NCBI GenBank assembly: GCA_014607495.2
Contig: CP053175.1
Coordinates: 2,666,001 to 2,730,000 of the forward strand
DNA from: Carposina sasakii
Lineage: Eukaryota > Arthropoda > Insecta > Lepidoptera > Carposinidae
Direction of reading: 5' to 3'
Length of the DNA: 64,000 nucleotides
Position numbers and translations under genes: made by a program. Below are positions 53,678 to 63,195 of the stretch, piece by piece (the stretch's first letter is position 1; every line of letters starts with the position of its first letter). The notes under the pieces are model-generated. The model did no database searches, was not told where the DNA came from, and saw only the letters and a list, made by a program, of their open reading frames with translations.

Positions 53678-54532
53678 TAAAAAAAAACCGGCCAAGTGCG
53701 AGTCGGACTCGCGCACCGAGGGTTCCGTACAAACCTGCAAGGGGTTAAAGGCAATTAGATCTAAGTATTTGATATGAATTTCAACTTGATAGCTCTACGC
53801 GTTCATGAGGAAAAAAGTAATAAGTTTATATTTGTTAAAAAATATATATTTTGTAATGTAACTAAAAATTTAAGGTTTTCGGAATTTTTCCTTTATGTGT
53901 GCTATAAAACGTTGCTTCATGCCAAATTTCAAGATTCTAGGTCGACTGGAAGTACCCTTTAGGTTTTGATTCCCATGCGAGTACTTGCGAGTTTCAAAAT
54001 ATGCAGCTTAAATTGCTGTTTCTTTTGATTGCGTTGACATAGAAGTTTGATTTTGCTACAGCTTAAAGGTATTATAGACCTGAGTATTTGGTATGAATTT
54101 CAATTTAATACCTCTACGCGTTTATGAGGAAATGGGTAGTAAGTTTAAAATTATTAAAAAAAAAAAAATTATGTGATGTAACTAAAAATTTATGGTTTTC
54201 GTAATTTTTCCTTTATCTATGCTATAAGACGTTGCTTCGTACCAAATTTCAAGATTCTGAGTTCACGGGAAGCACCCTGTAGGTTTTGATTCCCTTGCAA
54301 GTGTCGAAAATTTGCGGCATAAACGGCTGTATCTTTTGATTGCGTTGGCTTAGAAGTTTGATTTTTTCACAGCTTTAAGGGACAGTAGACCTGAGTAATT
54401 GATATAAATTTCAGCTTCATACCTCCACGCGTTCCTGAGAAAAAGGGTCTTGACAGACGGACGGACAGACGGACAACAAAGTGATCCTATAAGGGTTCCG
54501 TTTTTTCCTTTTGAGGTACGGAACCCTAAAAA
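53678..54532. mobile_element. Family H element, 855 bp, with internal triplication
   Basis: Starts CCGGCCAAGTGCGAGTCGGA and ends TTGAGGTACGGAACCCT. AGGGTTCCGTAC near the left and GTACGGAACCCT at the right are inverted. Inside, a unit of about 310 bp (GATATGAATTTCAACTTGAT, CTACGCGTTCATGAGG, CAAATTTCAAGATTCTAGGT) occurs at 53752 and 54064 and again partly at 54374. GACGGACGGACAGACGGACA lies near the right end. It looks like a widespread moth repeat type; the class is uncertain. Confidence 0.6.
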
Positions 54533-54725
54533 TACTAGTGGTTAACAAATTTATCTTCGTATACTTTAGAATTCCAGCTTTTTCCCATTCCCGTGGGAAT
54601 TTCGGGAACTCCTATGTTAGTGGATGAGGTAAGCCCAGGACAGAGGACTGTCGCGTAGTGAAATGATGCCTTTACTCAGTAGTGGGTGCTGGAGGATGCA
54701 CGGATAGATATATAGATATTATACA

Positions 54726-55138
54726 TACATACATATGATACGGCTGTGTCCCAAAAATGGGGTAGCCAGAGCTGCATCTCAAGGATATCCCACAGCCACG
54801 TTTTGCATAGTGGGGACAGGTGTATATGATCAGTTATAAGCTTATCGCCTGAGAGAATGCCTGAGTTCCTCAGGGTCGGTTCATATCTGATGGAAGATGC
54901 GTCGAGCGTATCTCCAGGTACAGGCAAACGTACGCTCGACGCACTAACGTATAATCGGTTGAGTGTGAACGGTCGAGTGTTTTTCTATACATTTTGTCTG
55001 TTCTGGCGTTACGCGACCGATAATACGCGACGCATGTTCCGTCTGATATGAACCGACCCTTAGTCGACTCTTACGACAGGCACGGAAGGAGATGCAGCTG
55101 ATGTATTTTAGTGAAGCCCCGCATCAGCACAGCTCAGC
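54726..55138 (-). mobile_element. Family F copy split by a foldback MITE
   Basis: ACGGCTGTGTCCCAAAAATG ... GAATGCCTGAGTTCC, the insert, then GTCGACTCTTACGACAGGCA ... GTGAAGCCCCGCATCAGCAC. Otherwise full length. Confidence 0.75.
54873..55059. mobile_element. Foldback MITE with TTA-type target duplication
   Basis: GGGTCGGTTCATATCTGATG and CGTCTGATATGAACCGACCC are the inverted ends. TCA before and TTA after fit a 3-bp TTA duplication, because intact F copies read CCTTAGTCGACT here. TTA/TAA duplications are typical of PIF/Harbinger elements. Inner AGTGCGTCGAGCGTACGT-like arms also pair. Confidence 0.7.
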
Positions 55139-55189
55139 TTACATATTATGAATATAAATTACTTAATTCATCATCATCTTCATTTTATG

Positions 55190-55412
55190 GAGTCGGCGCA
55201 ATATGGTTTATTCGCAGAAAGTCACATTGCATTTGGCGTTTATTTTTATGGCTGCGTGCTTGCCTGACGACAACCCTTTTATATATTTTAGTAGGTATAT
55301 TAATAGGTAAATTTTAATAGGTAAATAAATTCAGTCGAGACTGTGATTGAATCTACGCCTTCCTACTTAGGCGCACGTCCTAACCACTGGGCCATCACCG
55401 CATGTAAATTAC
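55190..55412 (-). mobile_element. tRNA-like SINE fragment
   Basis: Minus strand: GCGGTGATGGCCCAGTGGTT (A-box-like), AGGACGTGCGCCTAAGTAGG, then a B-box region decayed to GTAGATTCAATCACAGTC and GAATTTATTTACC. A better-preserved relative is at 62040. Confidence 0.5.
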
Positions 55413-55810
55413 TTAATTATTTAATGCAAATAATTTCGACCAATTTTCATGGCAATGACGTAATATTCAATTCGCTGATTATACTCGTACGGCGTAGCGA
55501 AATTCGCGGTCTCCGCGGTTTCGCCCAATTTCGGTGTTGCCACAATATTTGTATATACCCTATATTAAATAATATAAATAAATATTAGGGGTGTAATTGA
55601 GTCCGACCGTAGGACCTACAGTCGACCTCATTTGCCCGGGGTGCATTGAAGATAAATACCTTATAATACCTACGTATTTAGAATGACTTGGAAACATTTC
55701 CCACTAGATTTTTTATTTGTATAGCCGCATGTATGTAAATAGTTCATGGGCGTTGTATCTTATTTATTTAATTCTACTTTATCATAAGTACTATATAAGT
55801 TACAATTTAA
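55413..55810. other. Unassigned sequence
   Basis: No recognised feature. Confidence 0.3.
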
Positions 55811-56090
55811 AGCCGCGTGGTGCCGGCAGAGTAGAGTTTGTACCATCCCATACCTGCCCGTGGGTATCGTACGAGGCGATTAAGGGTTCCGTGAGGTGGG
55901 CAGCAGCGCCTCCCGTGTAGACAACATAGTCCGAAAAGTGCACTGCGGTCACCAACCCGCCTGCCCAGCGTGGTGACTATGGGCAAAAACCCCCAATAAC
56001 GGCAAATTAGACCGAGCCATGTGGCGTACTCTGGGGGTGGCTTACGTCCAGCAGTGGACTGCAATAGGCTGGCGATGACGATGAAGTTAG
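55811..56090 (+). mobile_element. Family A copy, full length
   Basis: GCCGCGTGGTGCCGGCAGAG to CAGCAGTGGACTGCAATAGG then CTGGCGATGACGATGA. The best plus-strand copy. Confidence 0.85.
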
Positions 56091-56484
56091 AATTTTCACC
56101 AAACAAAGGAAAATTAGTATTGAAACAAAACATGTCCGCCCATAACTTGACCTTAAACTCTTTAACCTAATAAATAAATAACCTAATAAAATAAAAAACT
56201 GACCCTTTAACCTAATTATAAATTTAATAATTGGGTACTTCCAAATAGTACCTAACCAGTGATTTTATTCAGAAAATCTTATAAATAAATCGAATTTTGC
56301 GAATCGAAAAGGTAAAATTTGCACTCACTGCGCTTATTGGAATCTTATTGACATTCGACGCTATAGGGTACGTTCGGTCGTCCACATCCCACCAATTCTG
56401 ATAATTTTATTACCTATAATAGCTGAAACGCAGCCGAAACGGAAATATTGTAGAAGCCACCAGCCCCTTTTCACCATCGGGATA

Positions 56485-56690
56485 CTAGACGCAGACTAGC
56501 GTATCACCCTTCTGTTGTTGATATCCCACCCATCCGCACCAAACGTTATACTAACTCGTTTGTAATGCGAACGGCTAAGGAGTGAAATGCACTTCCTGCC
56601 GATGTATTTCCCGAGCACTATAACATTGGTCTCTTCAAAGCTAGAGTGAATAGGCACTTTCTAGGCAAACATTTATTTATTTATTTATTC
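56485..56690 (+). pseudogene. Jockey-like LINE ORF C-terminus with stop
   Basis: The frame VVDIPPIRTKRYTNSFVMRT then AKE-stop-NALPADVFPEHYNIGLF and KARVNRHFLGKH is the conserved end of many LINE reverse transcriptase ORFs (the W of the usual W-N-x-LP motif is TGA here). The ORF end is followed by TTTATTTATTTATTCAAA. Dead, 5'-truncated copy. Confidence 0.65.
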
Positions 56691-57060
56691 AAATATATGT
56701 TTATAACATAACAGTATCACCATATCGTTACAAACATTAATAATACAAACCCATACATACATAAGTACCTATCCGTAACATTTATTGGATGGTACTCGCA
56801 GGCATTCGTCTTTCTATCATACTCTTGCACTCAATCATCAGGCTCCCGATCGCACTCACAAACAGGTCACACTGTGGTGCCGAGTCGAGCAGAGAGTTGA
56901 GCAGCGCGAGGCCTCGAGCCACCGGCGCATGCCGGTGTGCTTGGGTTCGCGCGCAGGGTGTCGCAAGAAGGCGGTGCTCACGCGCGCGTATGTATTTGTC
57001 AGGTGCGAAAGGAGACAAAAAAGAGCTCAGCAAAGTTGTACAACATGTACCACCCTAGGC
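56691..57060 (-). pseudogene. GC-rich LINE ORF C-terminal remnant
   Basis: The minus-strand frame 57033-56782 includes RTQAHRHAPVARGLALLNSL and DSAPQCDLFVSAIGSLMIEC. A-L-N-S/D-L-F spacing resembles LINE ORF ends, and an AATAAATAAATAAA tail follows at 56690-56675 on that strand. CpG density is high, unlike its surroundings. The ID is tentative. Confidence 0.4.
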
Positions 57061-58166
57061 CGTATCTTGCTTAACATCAGGCACGATGGCGGTCAAAAAG
57101 TGCGGAATGAAAACAATACTTATATGAGTGGAGTTGGTACGCACACGATATAATATGAGGTCACAGATATCTATTTTTACTCGACTATGACAAAGACAAT
57201 TTGTAGGGGTAATTTTAGCTAGATACAAAGTAAGGTAATTAATATGTAGGTATTGTAAGCCTACTTTATTATTTACTATGTTTTTTTTTTATAAATATAT
57301 CTCGATAAAGCTATGTTTATCATTATGTGTAATGTCTAGTTGTAAGGTTTGTGTTTCTCTCGAAAATATGATAAATATTTGTAAAATATGTGATTAACAA
57401 TAAAACCTATTTTGTGCATCAACAAGGATTTAATGTAGCGATGGCACATGAAACTATAATTCCGTTGCCTCATTTAAAAAAAAAACAGACAGAGAGGACT
57501 CATATGGCATCTGAGCTCGATTTCAGAGGTTTTTTTTTTTTTTTTCTTTTTATTATTTTTTGAAGCTGTTGTTGTAAAATTATTGTGACATTGTACTATT
57601 TACTATAAATTAAAATATAAGTTTGTTGAAGTTCAATTTGAATTTCATTTACATCAGTTGAAGTTAGTCAATAGTCTATAAAGCGGCTAAATTACTCAAC
57701 CGAATATCCTTCATAAGCTAGGTATTTTTTTCTGTAAAGGGGTTTCATTTAAATGTGAACTAATCTTTTAAATTATTTCGCTCAAGTTTGCGAACAGTGC
57801 ACGCTAGTACCAGAATTGGGGGGCTTGTCCACATCATCCATTTTGTTTTGGCGGGAAACGAACGGCTCCGCTATTTTATTTTTCTTTTTAAACTTTTGAG
57901 AGCGCGCACGGTAATTGACAGAAACAGCCACTTCGAACAGATACTTTTTGCTCATATTTCATGTAATTTATATGGGATTTAATTTGAAGTGACCAACCAC
58001 GAGACTGCGGACTATTTATTATCAGATTAATCTGATGTTGCCATCTTGTTAGTGATTGTTTTAATGATCATCGGATAGATTTAAGACTTTTGTTTTCTTT
58101 TGAATCATTCGTCTAGGTAATTGTGCTGGTGGATACTTAGGTAGAGCTGGAATTCACCGTCATATT
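57061..58166. other. Unassigned AT-rich sequence
   Basis: It includes a poly-T run at 57530-57546 and TTTTGGCGGGAAA at 57846-57858, a match to the E2F-site consensus. No gene is evident. Confidence 0.35.
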
Positions 58167-58390
58167 TACAGGATGTAGGAAAAGGGGTACGTTAAGAAAA
58201 CACTATGAAAATAGCTCACGATAAAGAATTTTTCTGTGAGATTCAAAATCCATAAATGTTTGATTTTCCACATTGTATAATCGAGATTTATTTAGAAATT
58301 ATGTTTCTTTATGTTTATTCGACAACCTAATTTCGTTTCGCATCGACGTTCATTGTCGCAACAATCCCACTTAGGGTTGGAGTTGATCAA
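58167..58390. mobile_element. Decayed family C half and family P fragment
   Basis: TACAGGATGTAGGAAAAGGG, GTACGTTAAGAAAACACTAT, CCACATTGTATAATCG (C). Then GCATCGACGTTCATTGTCGC and AACAATCCCACTTAGG (P, inverted relative to 43403). Confidence 0.45.
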
Positions 58391-58740
58391 GTAGGTGACT
58401 TGACAGTTCTAACAATTCGATCGAAAAATAATATAACTTTGTCGAAGGCACAAGGTTCTCAAGGGACTCTCTATTACTAAATTTCGGCACACTTTAAGGT
58501 ACAAATAGGAGTGAAAATAAATCAAAACGTTCTCTTTATTATGAAAATAAATAAATGAAATCTGAGATTTCATGAACTTTGCAGACGTTGAAAATTGAGT
58601 TACTTTAACGTAGGCAACCTAATTAGCTTTTAATTATTTATGTTTAGCTGAATTTTTTACCAGTTTACCTGGCCTATTGGCGTATTATACCTACCAATAT
58701 AAGGTCTATCCAAAATTAGTGATTATCTTTTGACACGAAA

Positions 58741-59208
58741 CTAGGTAGGTAAAAAACATAATTTAAAAAATCCAAAAACCCGACTGCTTAAAAAAGAACC
58801 AAATAATGTAGATACATAAAAAACTGAAAAGAAAAAAACAAGCACTTATGTAGATGTCCGGTGGTCTAGAATTCTATAATATTATTATGGAATGAATACT
58901 ATTGAAGAACATAAAATCTAATGATCGTAACAACAATTGAACAGCCAGGATCCATTAAAATATTAGCTTGGCTGTCGGATAATGGATCCCGACTGTTCAG
59001 TTGTTATGTTACGATTCTTCAATAGTATTCATTCCATAATAATATTATAGAATTCTAGACCACCGGACATCTACATAAGTGCTTGTTTTTTTCTTTTCAG
59101 TTTTTTTATGTATCTACATTATTTGGTTCTTTTTTAAGCAGTCGGATTTTTGGATTTTTTAAATTATGTTTTTTTTTTATTTTATACTTTTTTGTTATGA
59201 GTACCTAG
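58741..59208. mobile_element. 468-bp palindromic element
   Basis: Arms of about 200 bp pair almost completely: ACATAATTTAAAAAATCC, GCTTAAAAAAGAACCAAATA, AGCACTTATGTAGATGTCCG, GTGGTCTAGAATTCTATAAT, ATGGAATGAATACTATTGAA on the left are mirrored on the right. The centre GAACAGCCAGGATCCATTA / TAATGGATCCCGACTGTTC also pairs. The left arm has one small extra segment (about 58911-58925), and the right arm one near its end. No ORF. Confidence 0.85.
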
Positions 59209-59220
59209 CTACTAATAATA

Positions 59221-59837
59221 GGTACGCTTCAAGAAACATGCTCAACATGCTCGGCAGCAAGAAGTTTTTGTCTTGCTGCTGTCTAAAAACTTATATGTAC
59301 GAGTACATACATACATTTTATTATTATTATTTATGATTATTATTATTAGAACGGCTGAAGTAGCCATTTACTCTAATATATATGTCATGTCATTACCCGA
59401 CTGAGCGAGGCAAAGGAGTGGTATTGTGTTTAACAGCCTAAGTATGTACGTTTGTTTGTATATTCCTTTAAAGCACTACACAGACCAAACACTTCGGCCG
59501 ATTTTTATGATTCATATGTCAATCGATTCCTCTTAGTCCGACGAGTGTCTTTAAAGACATGACATTAGTGAAAATCCAATATGGCGACTACTGGACGCCA
59601 TTTTGTAAAAATGAAAAAAATTAAAGTCTACAAACTATATCGAGTGGGATATCGTTGAATAGGTATTTAAAAATCATTTTTAGGTTTATCCCAACATTTT
59701 TCGATTCGACCAACCGTTTAGGATCTATTTCGATTGAAAGTTGCCTAACAACCACTCTCACATATAAGTTTTTAGACAGCAGCAAGACAAAAACTTCTGG
59801 CTGCCGAGCATGTTGAGCATGTTTGTTGAAGCGTACC
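59221..59837. mobile_element. 617-bp element with 77-bp terminal inverted repeats
   Basis: GGTACGCTTCAAGAAACATG ... AAAAACTTATATG (59221-59297) is inverted at 59761-59837 with two mismatches in 77. The interior has CCGACTGAGCGAGGCAAAGG and AATATGGCGACTACTGGACG and no long ORF. It is a young-looking non-autonomous DNA transposon placed 12 bp from the palindrome. Confidence 0.8.
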
Positions 59838-60040
59838 TTATATACCTTAGATATAAAAATCAAGACAATATTCAAATTTTAATTTTAGGCCACCCTAACG
59901 CAGCAGTCTAACTAAAATAAGATTATATAAGGAAGCAGCTCATTTATATTCAGAGCCAGGATAACCTTTTCTTATACTATATTAAATGCTTCGATCGCAC
60001 TGAGATACCAGGACATTTCTCTTTTTATAATATACTAGCG

Positions 60041-60089
60041 ACCCGCCCCGGCTTCACACGGGTACAATGCTGGTAGGTACTATACGTAT
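60041..60089 (-). mobile_element. Helitron-like 3' tip (GACCCGCCCCGGC type)
   Basis: CTAGCGACCCGCCCCGGCTT: reverse-complemented it ends GGGGCGGGTCGCTAG then T. Truncated by the next element. Confidence 0.5.
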
Positions 60090-60229
60090 ATCGTCGTCAG
60101 CCTATTGCAGTCCACTGCAGGACGTAGGCCTCCCCCAGTGTACGCCACATGGCTCGATCTCCCGTTTTTGCCAACCAGTCACTACCAGTCGTCCTCCTTA
60201 AGTCATCGGTCCATCTGGCCGATATGTAC
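60090..60229 (-). pseudogene. RTE-type LINE 3' end
   Basis: TCGTCGTCAGCCTATTGCAG, GACGTAGGCCTCCCCCAGTG, GGCTCGATCTCCCG and GTCATCGGTCCATCTGGCC correspond to the ORF end seen at 14253 (RWTDD region onward). Confidence 0.6.
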
Positions 60230-60551
60230 GTACTTACATATTATTATTTATTATATGAACGTCCCATGTATTTTAGTGTGTGCAAGGTATTTCTGTACAG
60301 CCCTAAAATTACGGAATATTTTGTATTCCGATGAGACTACACGATTTTATATAATTTAATGTTAAGATAACATTTAAGATAGGCCTACTCATTATATTTG
60401 CATTGTGGACTTGTTAAGATATAAAATTAATAATATCGAACGGCAATTCTATAAGTAAAAATATAGTTTTTAAGTACGATAATATAATATATTTAATTCA
60501 TAATTTTAATAATTTATTTATTATTATTATTTATTATATTATTTATTATTA
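60230..60551. other. Unassigned, very AT-rich
   Basis: TTATTATTATTTATTATATT-type runs near 60515-60550. No gene. Confidence 0.4.
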
Positions 60552-60695
60552 AAGAGACGGTCAAATTCGTCATCCAAGTTATTGGCGCGGTAGCTCAGTT
60601 GGTTAGAGCGAAGCACGGTATGCGAGAGGTCGTGAGTTCAAGTTTCACTCGAGTATTTTTTTTTCATTTCTTAATATTATTTGTAATATTTATTT
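60552..60695 (+). mobile_element. Family S copy 3, 5'-truncated
   Basis: Begins at AGAGACGGTCAAATTCGTCA. The tRNA-like part GCGCGGTAGCTCAGTTGGTT ... GTCGTGAGTTCAAGTTTCAC is the best preserved of the family. A T9 run (possible Pol III stop) and CATTTCTTAATA follow. Confidence 0.7.
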
Positions 60696-60800
60696 AAGTA
60701 AAAGAGTTCTATAATAGCGGTCGCCTGCAACTTCTGAAACATTTATAATATTAGTAAGGATATTAAGAGTAAGGCTTGGCATATTGTACGACAATTCCAA

Positions 60801-60963
60801 CTAATATTGTAAATGCGAAAGTTTGTTTGTTTGTTAACACTTCTTCTGCACACTTTATACAACAAATCTACTAGAAATTTTGCATTAATATACTTGGAAG
60901 TAAGGAGAAGAACATAGGCTACATTATGCAGTCCATGCGAACGAAGCTGCGGGCAACAGCTAG
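60801..60963 (+). mobile_element. Helitron-like copy, compact
   Basis: CTAATATTGTAAATGCGAAA, GTTTGTTTGTTTG, GAACGAAGCTGCGGGCAACA and CTAG. Confidence 0.55.
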
Positions 60964-61241
60964 TCTAATAATAAAAATAATTAATTTATCGACAGCCACA
61001 ACGAATAAAAAAACACTTCATAAGTTTTTATTCAATTTGAAGACTTACATTGCCAATTATGCAGAAACCGAAAAGTTAAACCTTCTGTCACAGTGTTATG
61101 GTTGAAAAAATATTTTCGATTCAGTAGCAGTATTACTCACTGAAGCGTTTTATTCATCATTTAGTAAATGGGACTGGTTAGGAAAAGTATGTTCATCAGG
61201 TGGTCCTTCGTGGTCATTTTAACGTGTATGTACTATGTATA
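60964..61241. other. Unassigned AT-rich sequence
   Basis: No recognised feature. Confidence 0.3.
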
Positions 61242-61444
61242 TTAGAAATTAATTTAAGAAATTTATCCGGAGTGACTTGAACTCACCTCTCGCATCTGCT
61301 TCGCTCTAAACTGAGCGACCGGGTCTACTGACGAATTTGACCATCTCTTTACACTTTTACATTATTGGCAACATTATTTTTCATCCCGATAGCTATACCC
61401 TAGCCAAATCTCGGTAAACAAAGCTGAATCCCTCAGCACAATTA
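61242..61444 (-). mobile_element. Family S copy 4, full length
   Basis: Minus strand: ATTGTGCTGAGGGATTCAGC, GAGATTTGGCTAGGGTATAG, GATGGTCAAATTCGTCAGTA, then GACCCGGTCGCTCAGTTTAG and GAGTTCAAGTCACTCC. The D-loop GGTT is shortened. Confidence 0.7.
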
Positions 61445-61758
61445 TTTGTAATTGTTTTGTTGTGTGCTGTCCAACCTCTTTTAGGGATGATCGGCGTGAC
61501 TTTAGGTAGATATATTACACAGTTAATTACTGAACCATTTTATTCACTTCAACAAATAACAATAATAATTTATAAGTTTAAGTTTAATACTGCATTAGAC
61601 AGGTCCATAAATTTATTTTTGTCTGAGGTACACAAGTGCTTTTTGATAATCATGCAAAATGCAGATCTATATCTTATGCATGATGTGTTATCGAATTTAG
61701 GTTTTATGCTGTTTCTATAGGGATGATATTCCATATTACTTCATCTAAAAAGTTTTGA
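61445..61758. other. Unassigned sequence
   Basis: An 87-codon plus frame (61457-61720) has no family features. Confidence 0.3.
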
Positions 61759-61960
61759 TCCTGTGCTAATGCGGTGCTTCACTAGAATACATCAGCTGCA
61801 TCTCCTTCCGTGCATGTCGACTAAGGAACTTGGGGGCGTTCTCTCAGGCGGTTAGCTAACAACTTGTCACCGATATTTAAGATATGTATCCGCTACATTA
61901 CACGTGGCTGAGGGATCTCTTTTATGATTCTGCGATCCTGCGATATTTGCCTATACGCTC
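61759..61960 (+). mobile_element. Family F copy
   Basis: GTGCTAATGCGGTGCTTCAC, CTTCCGTGCATGTCGACTAA, GGGCGTTCTCTCAGGCGGTT, GAGGGATCTCTTTTATGATT. Confidence 0.7.
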
Positions 61961-62034
61961 TATACGTCAATCGTCAGTCAGTCATTCAGAACGAATATTT
62001 TTTATGTATTTATAGATATTATTATCATCTTCCT

Positions 62035-62170
62035 GCCCTCATCATGTCATTAAATAAATACGGGGTCAATAAATTCAGTGGTACAGGCCCGTGACTGGGA
62101 TCGAACTCACCGCCTGAAAGGTGTACCTCATAAGTCATAACTATTGGGCTATCACCGCTTTGTATGTATT
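62035..62170 (-). mobile_element. tRNA-derived SINE
   Basis: Minus strand: AAGCGGTGATAGCCCAATAG (A-box TAGCCCAATAG), GGCGGTGAGTTCGATCCCAG (B-box GAGTTCGATCC), CCTGTACCACTGAATTTATT. It has the classic order: tRNA-like head, then body. Confidence 0.65.
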
Positions 62171-62182
62171 TATATAAATGTA

Positions 62183-62480
62183 CTAGCGGACGCCCGCGAC
62201 TCCGTCCGCGTGGACTGCAGAAAAGACAGAAGAATTCAGAAGGCGCCATCTGTTGCAGACTTATGGAACGTACGATTAATAACAACATCCAACGTTGATG
62301 ATCAGTTTTTTATTAATTATTAGTTATTAAGACCATTAATTTAAATAATAACTATCCTATCATCTAAGTTGGACCAAATTACATATATATGCCAATTTTC
62401 ATGAATATCAGTTGACTCGTTTTTGAGTTTATTCGGAACATACACAGTGACACGGATTTTTTATATATTAAGATTTATAG
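62183..62480 (-). mobile_element. Helitron-like copy, first of a tandem pair
   Basis: CTAGCGGACGCCCGCGACTC (7-bp stem intact) to ACAGTGACACGGATTTTTTA then TATATTAAGA, i.e. a TCTTAATATATAAAAAATCC start on the minus strand. Confidence 0.65.
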
Positions 62481-62485
62481 ATATA

Positions 62486-62845
62486 CTAGTGGACGCCCGC
62501 GACTTCGTCCGCGTGGAAATTGAATTGTAGCATATATGACACGTTTGTCGGTTTACCATAGCAGTGCCATCTATTGATTACTTACTCAATCCAGTCGAAA
62601 AGTATCGACATCTGTTAGAATCTTTTGGAGTTAACAGATAATTGTGACTGTCAATTAATTATAGACAAATAATTTGCAATAAAATAAAATTGCGACTATA
62701 AAAAGATCTAAGCTATCCTATCTCTCAAGTTGGACCAGACTGCTCACGGTGTGCCAATTTAATTTAAAATCGGTTAAGTAGTTTAGAAGTCCATCGCGGA
62801 CAAACATCGTGACAGGAGATTTATATATATTAAGATATTAAGATA
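62486..62845 (-). mobile_element. Helitron-like copy, second of a tandem pair
   Basis: CTAGTGGACGCCCGCGACTT ... CATCGTGACAGGAGATTTAT then ATATATTAAGATA. It shares the ends and a stretch around CTATCCTATC-TCTCAAGTTGGACCA with its neighbour but differs in the middle. Confidence 0.65.
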
Positions 62846-63169
62846 TAAATGTATTTATAGATAGATGTATGTAATTTTAACCTCAAATATCGTCGAATCA
62901 CTCTACATCATGCACTTATAAATAAGTAAAAAGGGTGTTATAAAGTGGCATGCTTTTATGCAAATTGTACGTCTGTCAGTCACGAATACCGAATGTAATG
63001 TAATTTATTAAGTGCATTTTATGCATGCCATGTGTAGCCACAATGTAAGTAAAAAATATCAGATCTAATAGAAACTATGCTGAAAAAAACTCAGCGAATT
63101 AGAAAGTGAGTTTGTAAATGCACATAAAATCTAGTTACTTGCTGTTTTTTCTTAATTCCTATTTTTGTC
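62846..63169. other. Unassigned sequence
   Basis: No recognised feature. Confidence 0.3.
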
Positions 63170-63195
63170 CATAGCCACCACGCTCTGGGCAGGCT

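Noticed and set aside
53394..53732. 112-codon minus frame
   Set aside because: It is formed by a family C arm, a Helitron-like fragment and the start of family H read together, so it is a chimeric accident.
56785..57153. Plus-strand frames of 122 and 89 codons in the GC-rich patch
   Set aside because: They mirror the minus-strand LINE-like remnant; GC-richness makes stops rare in all frames.
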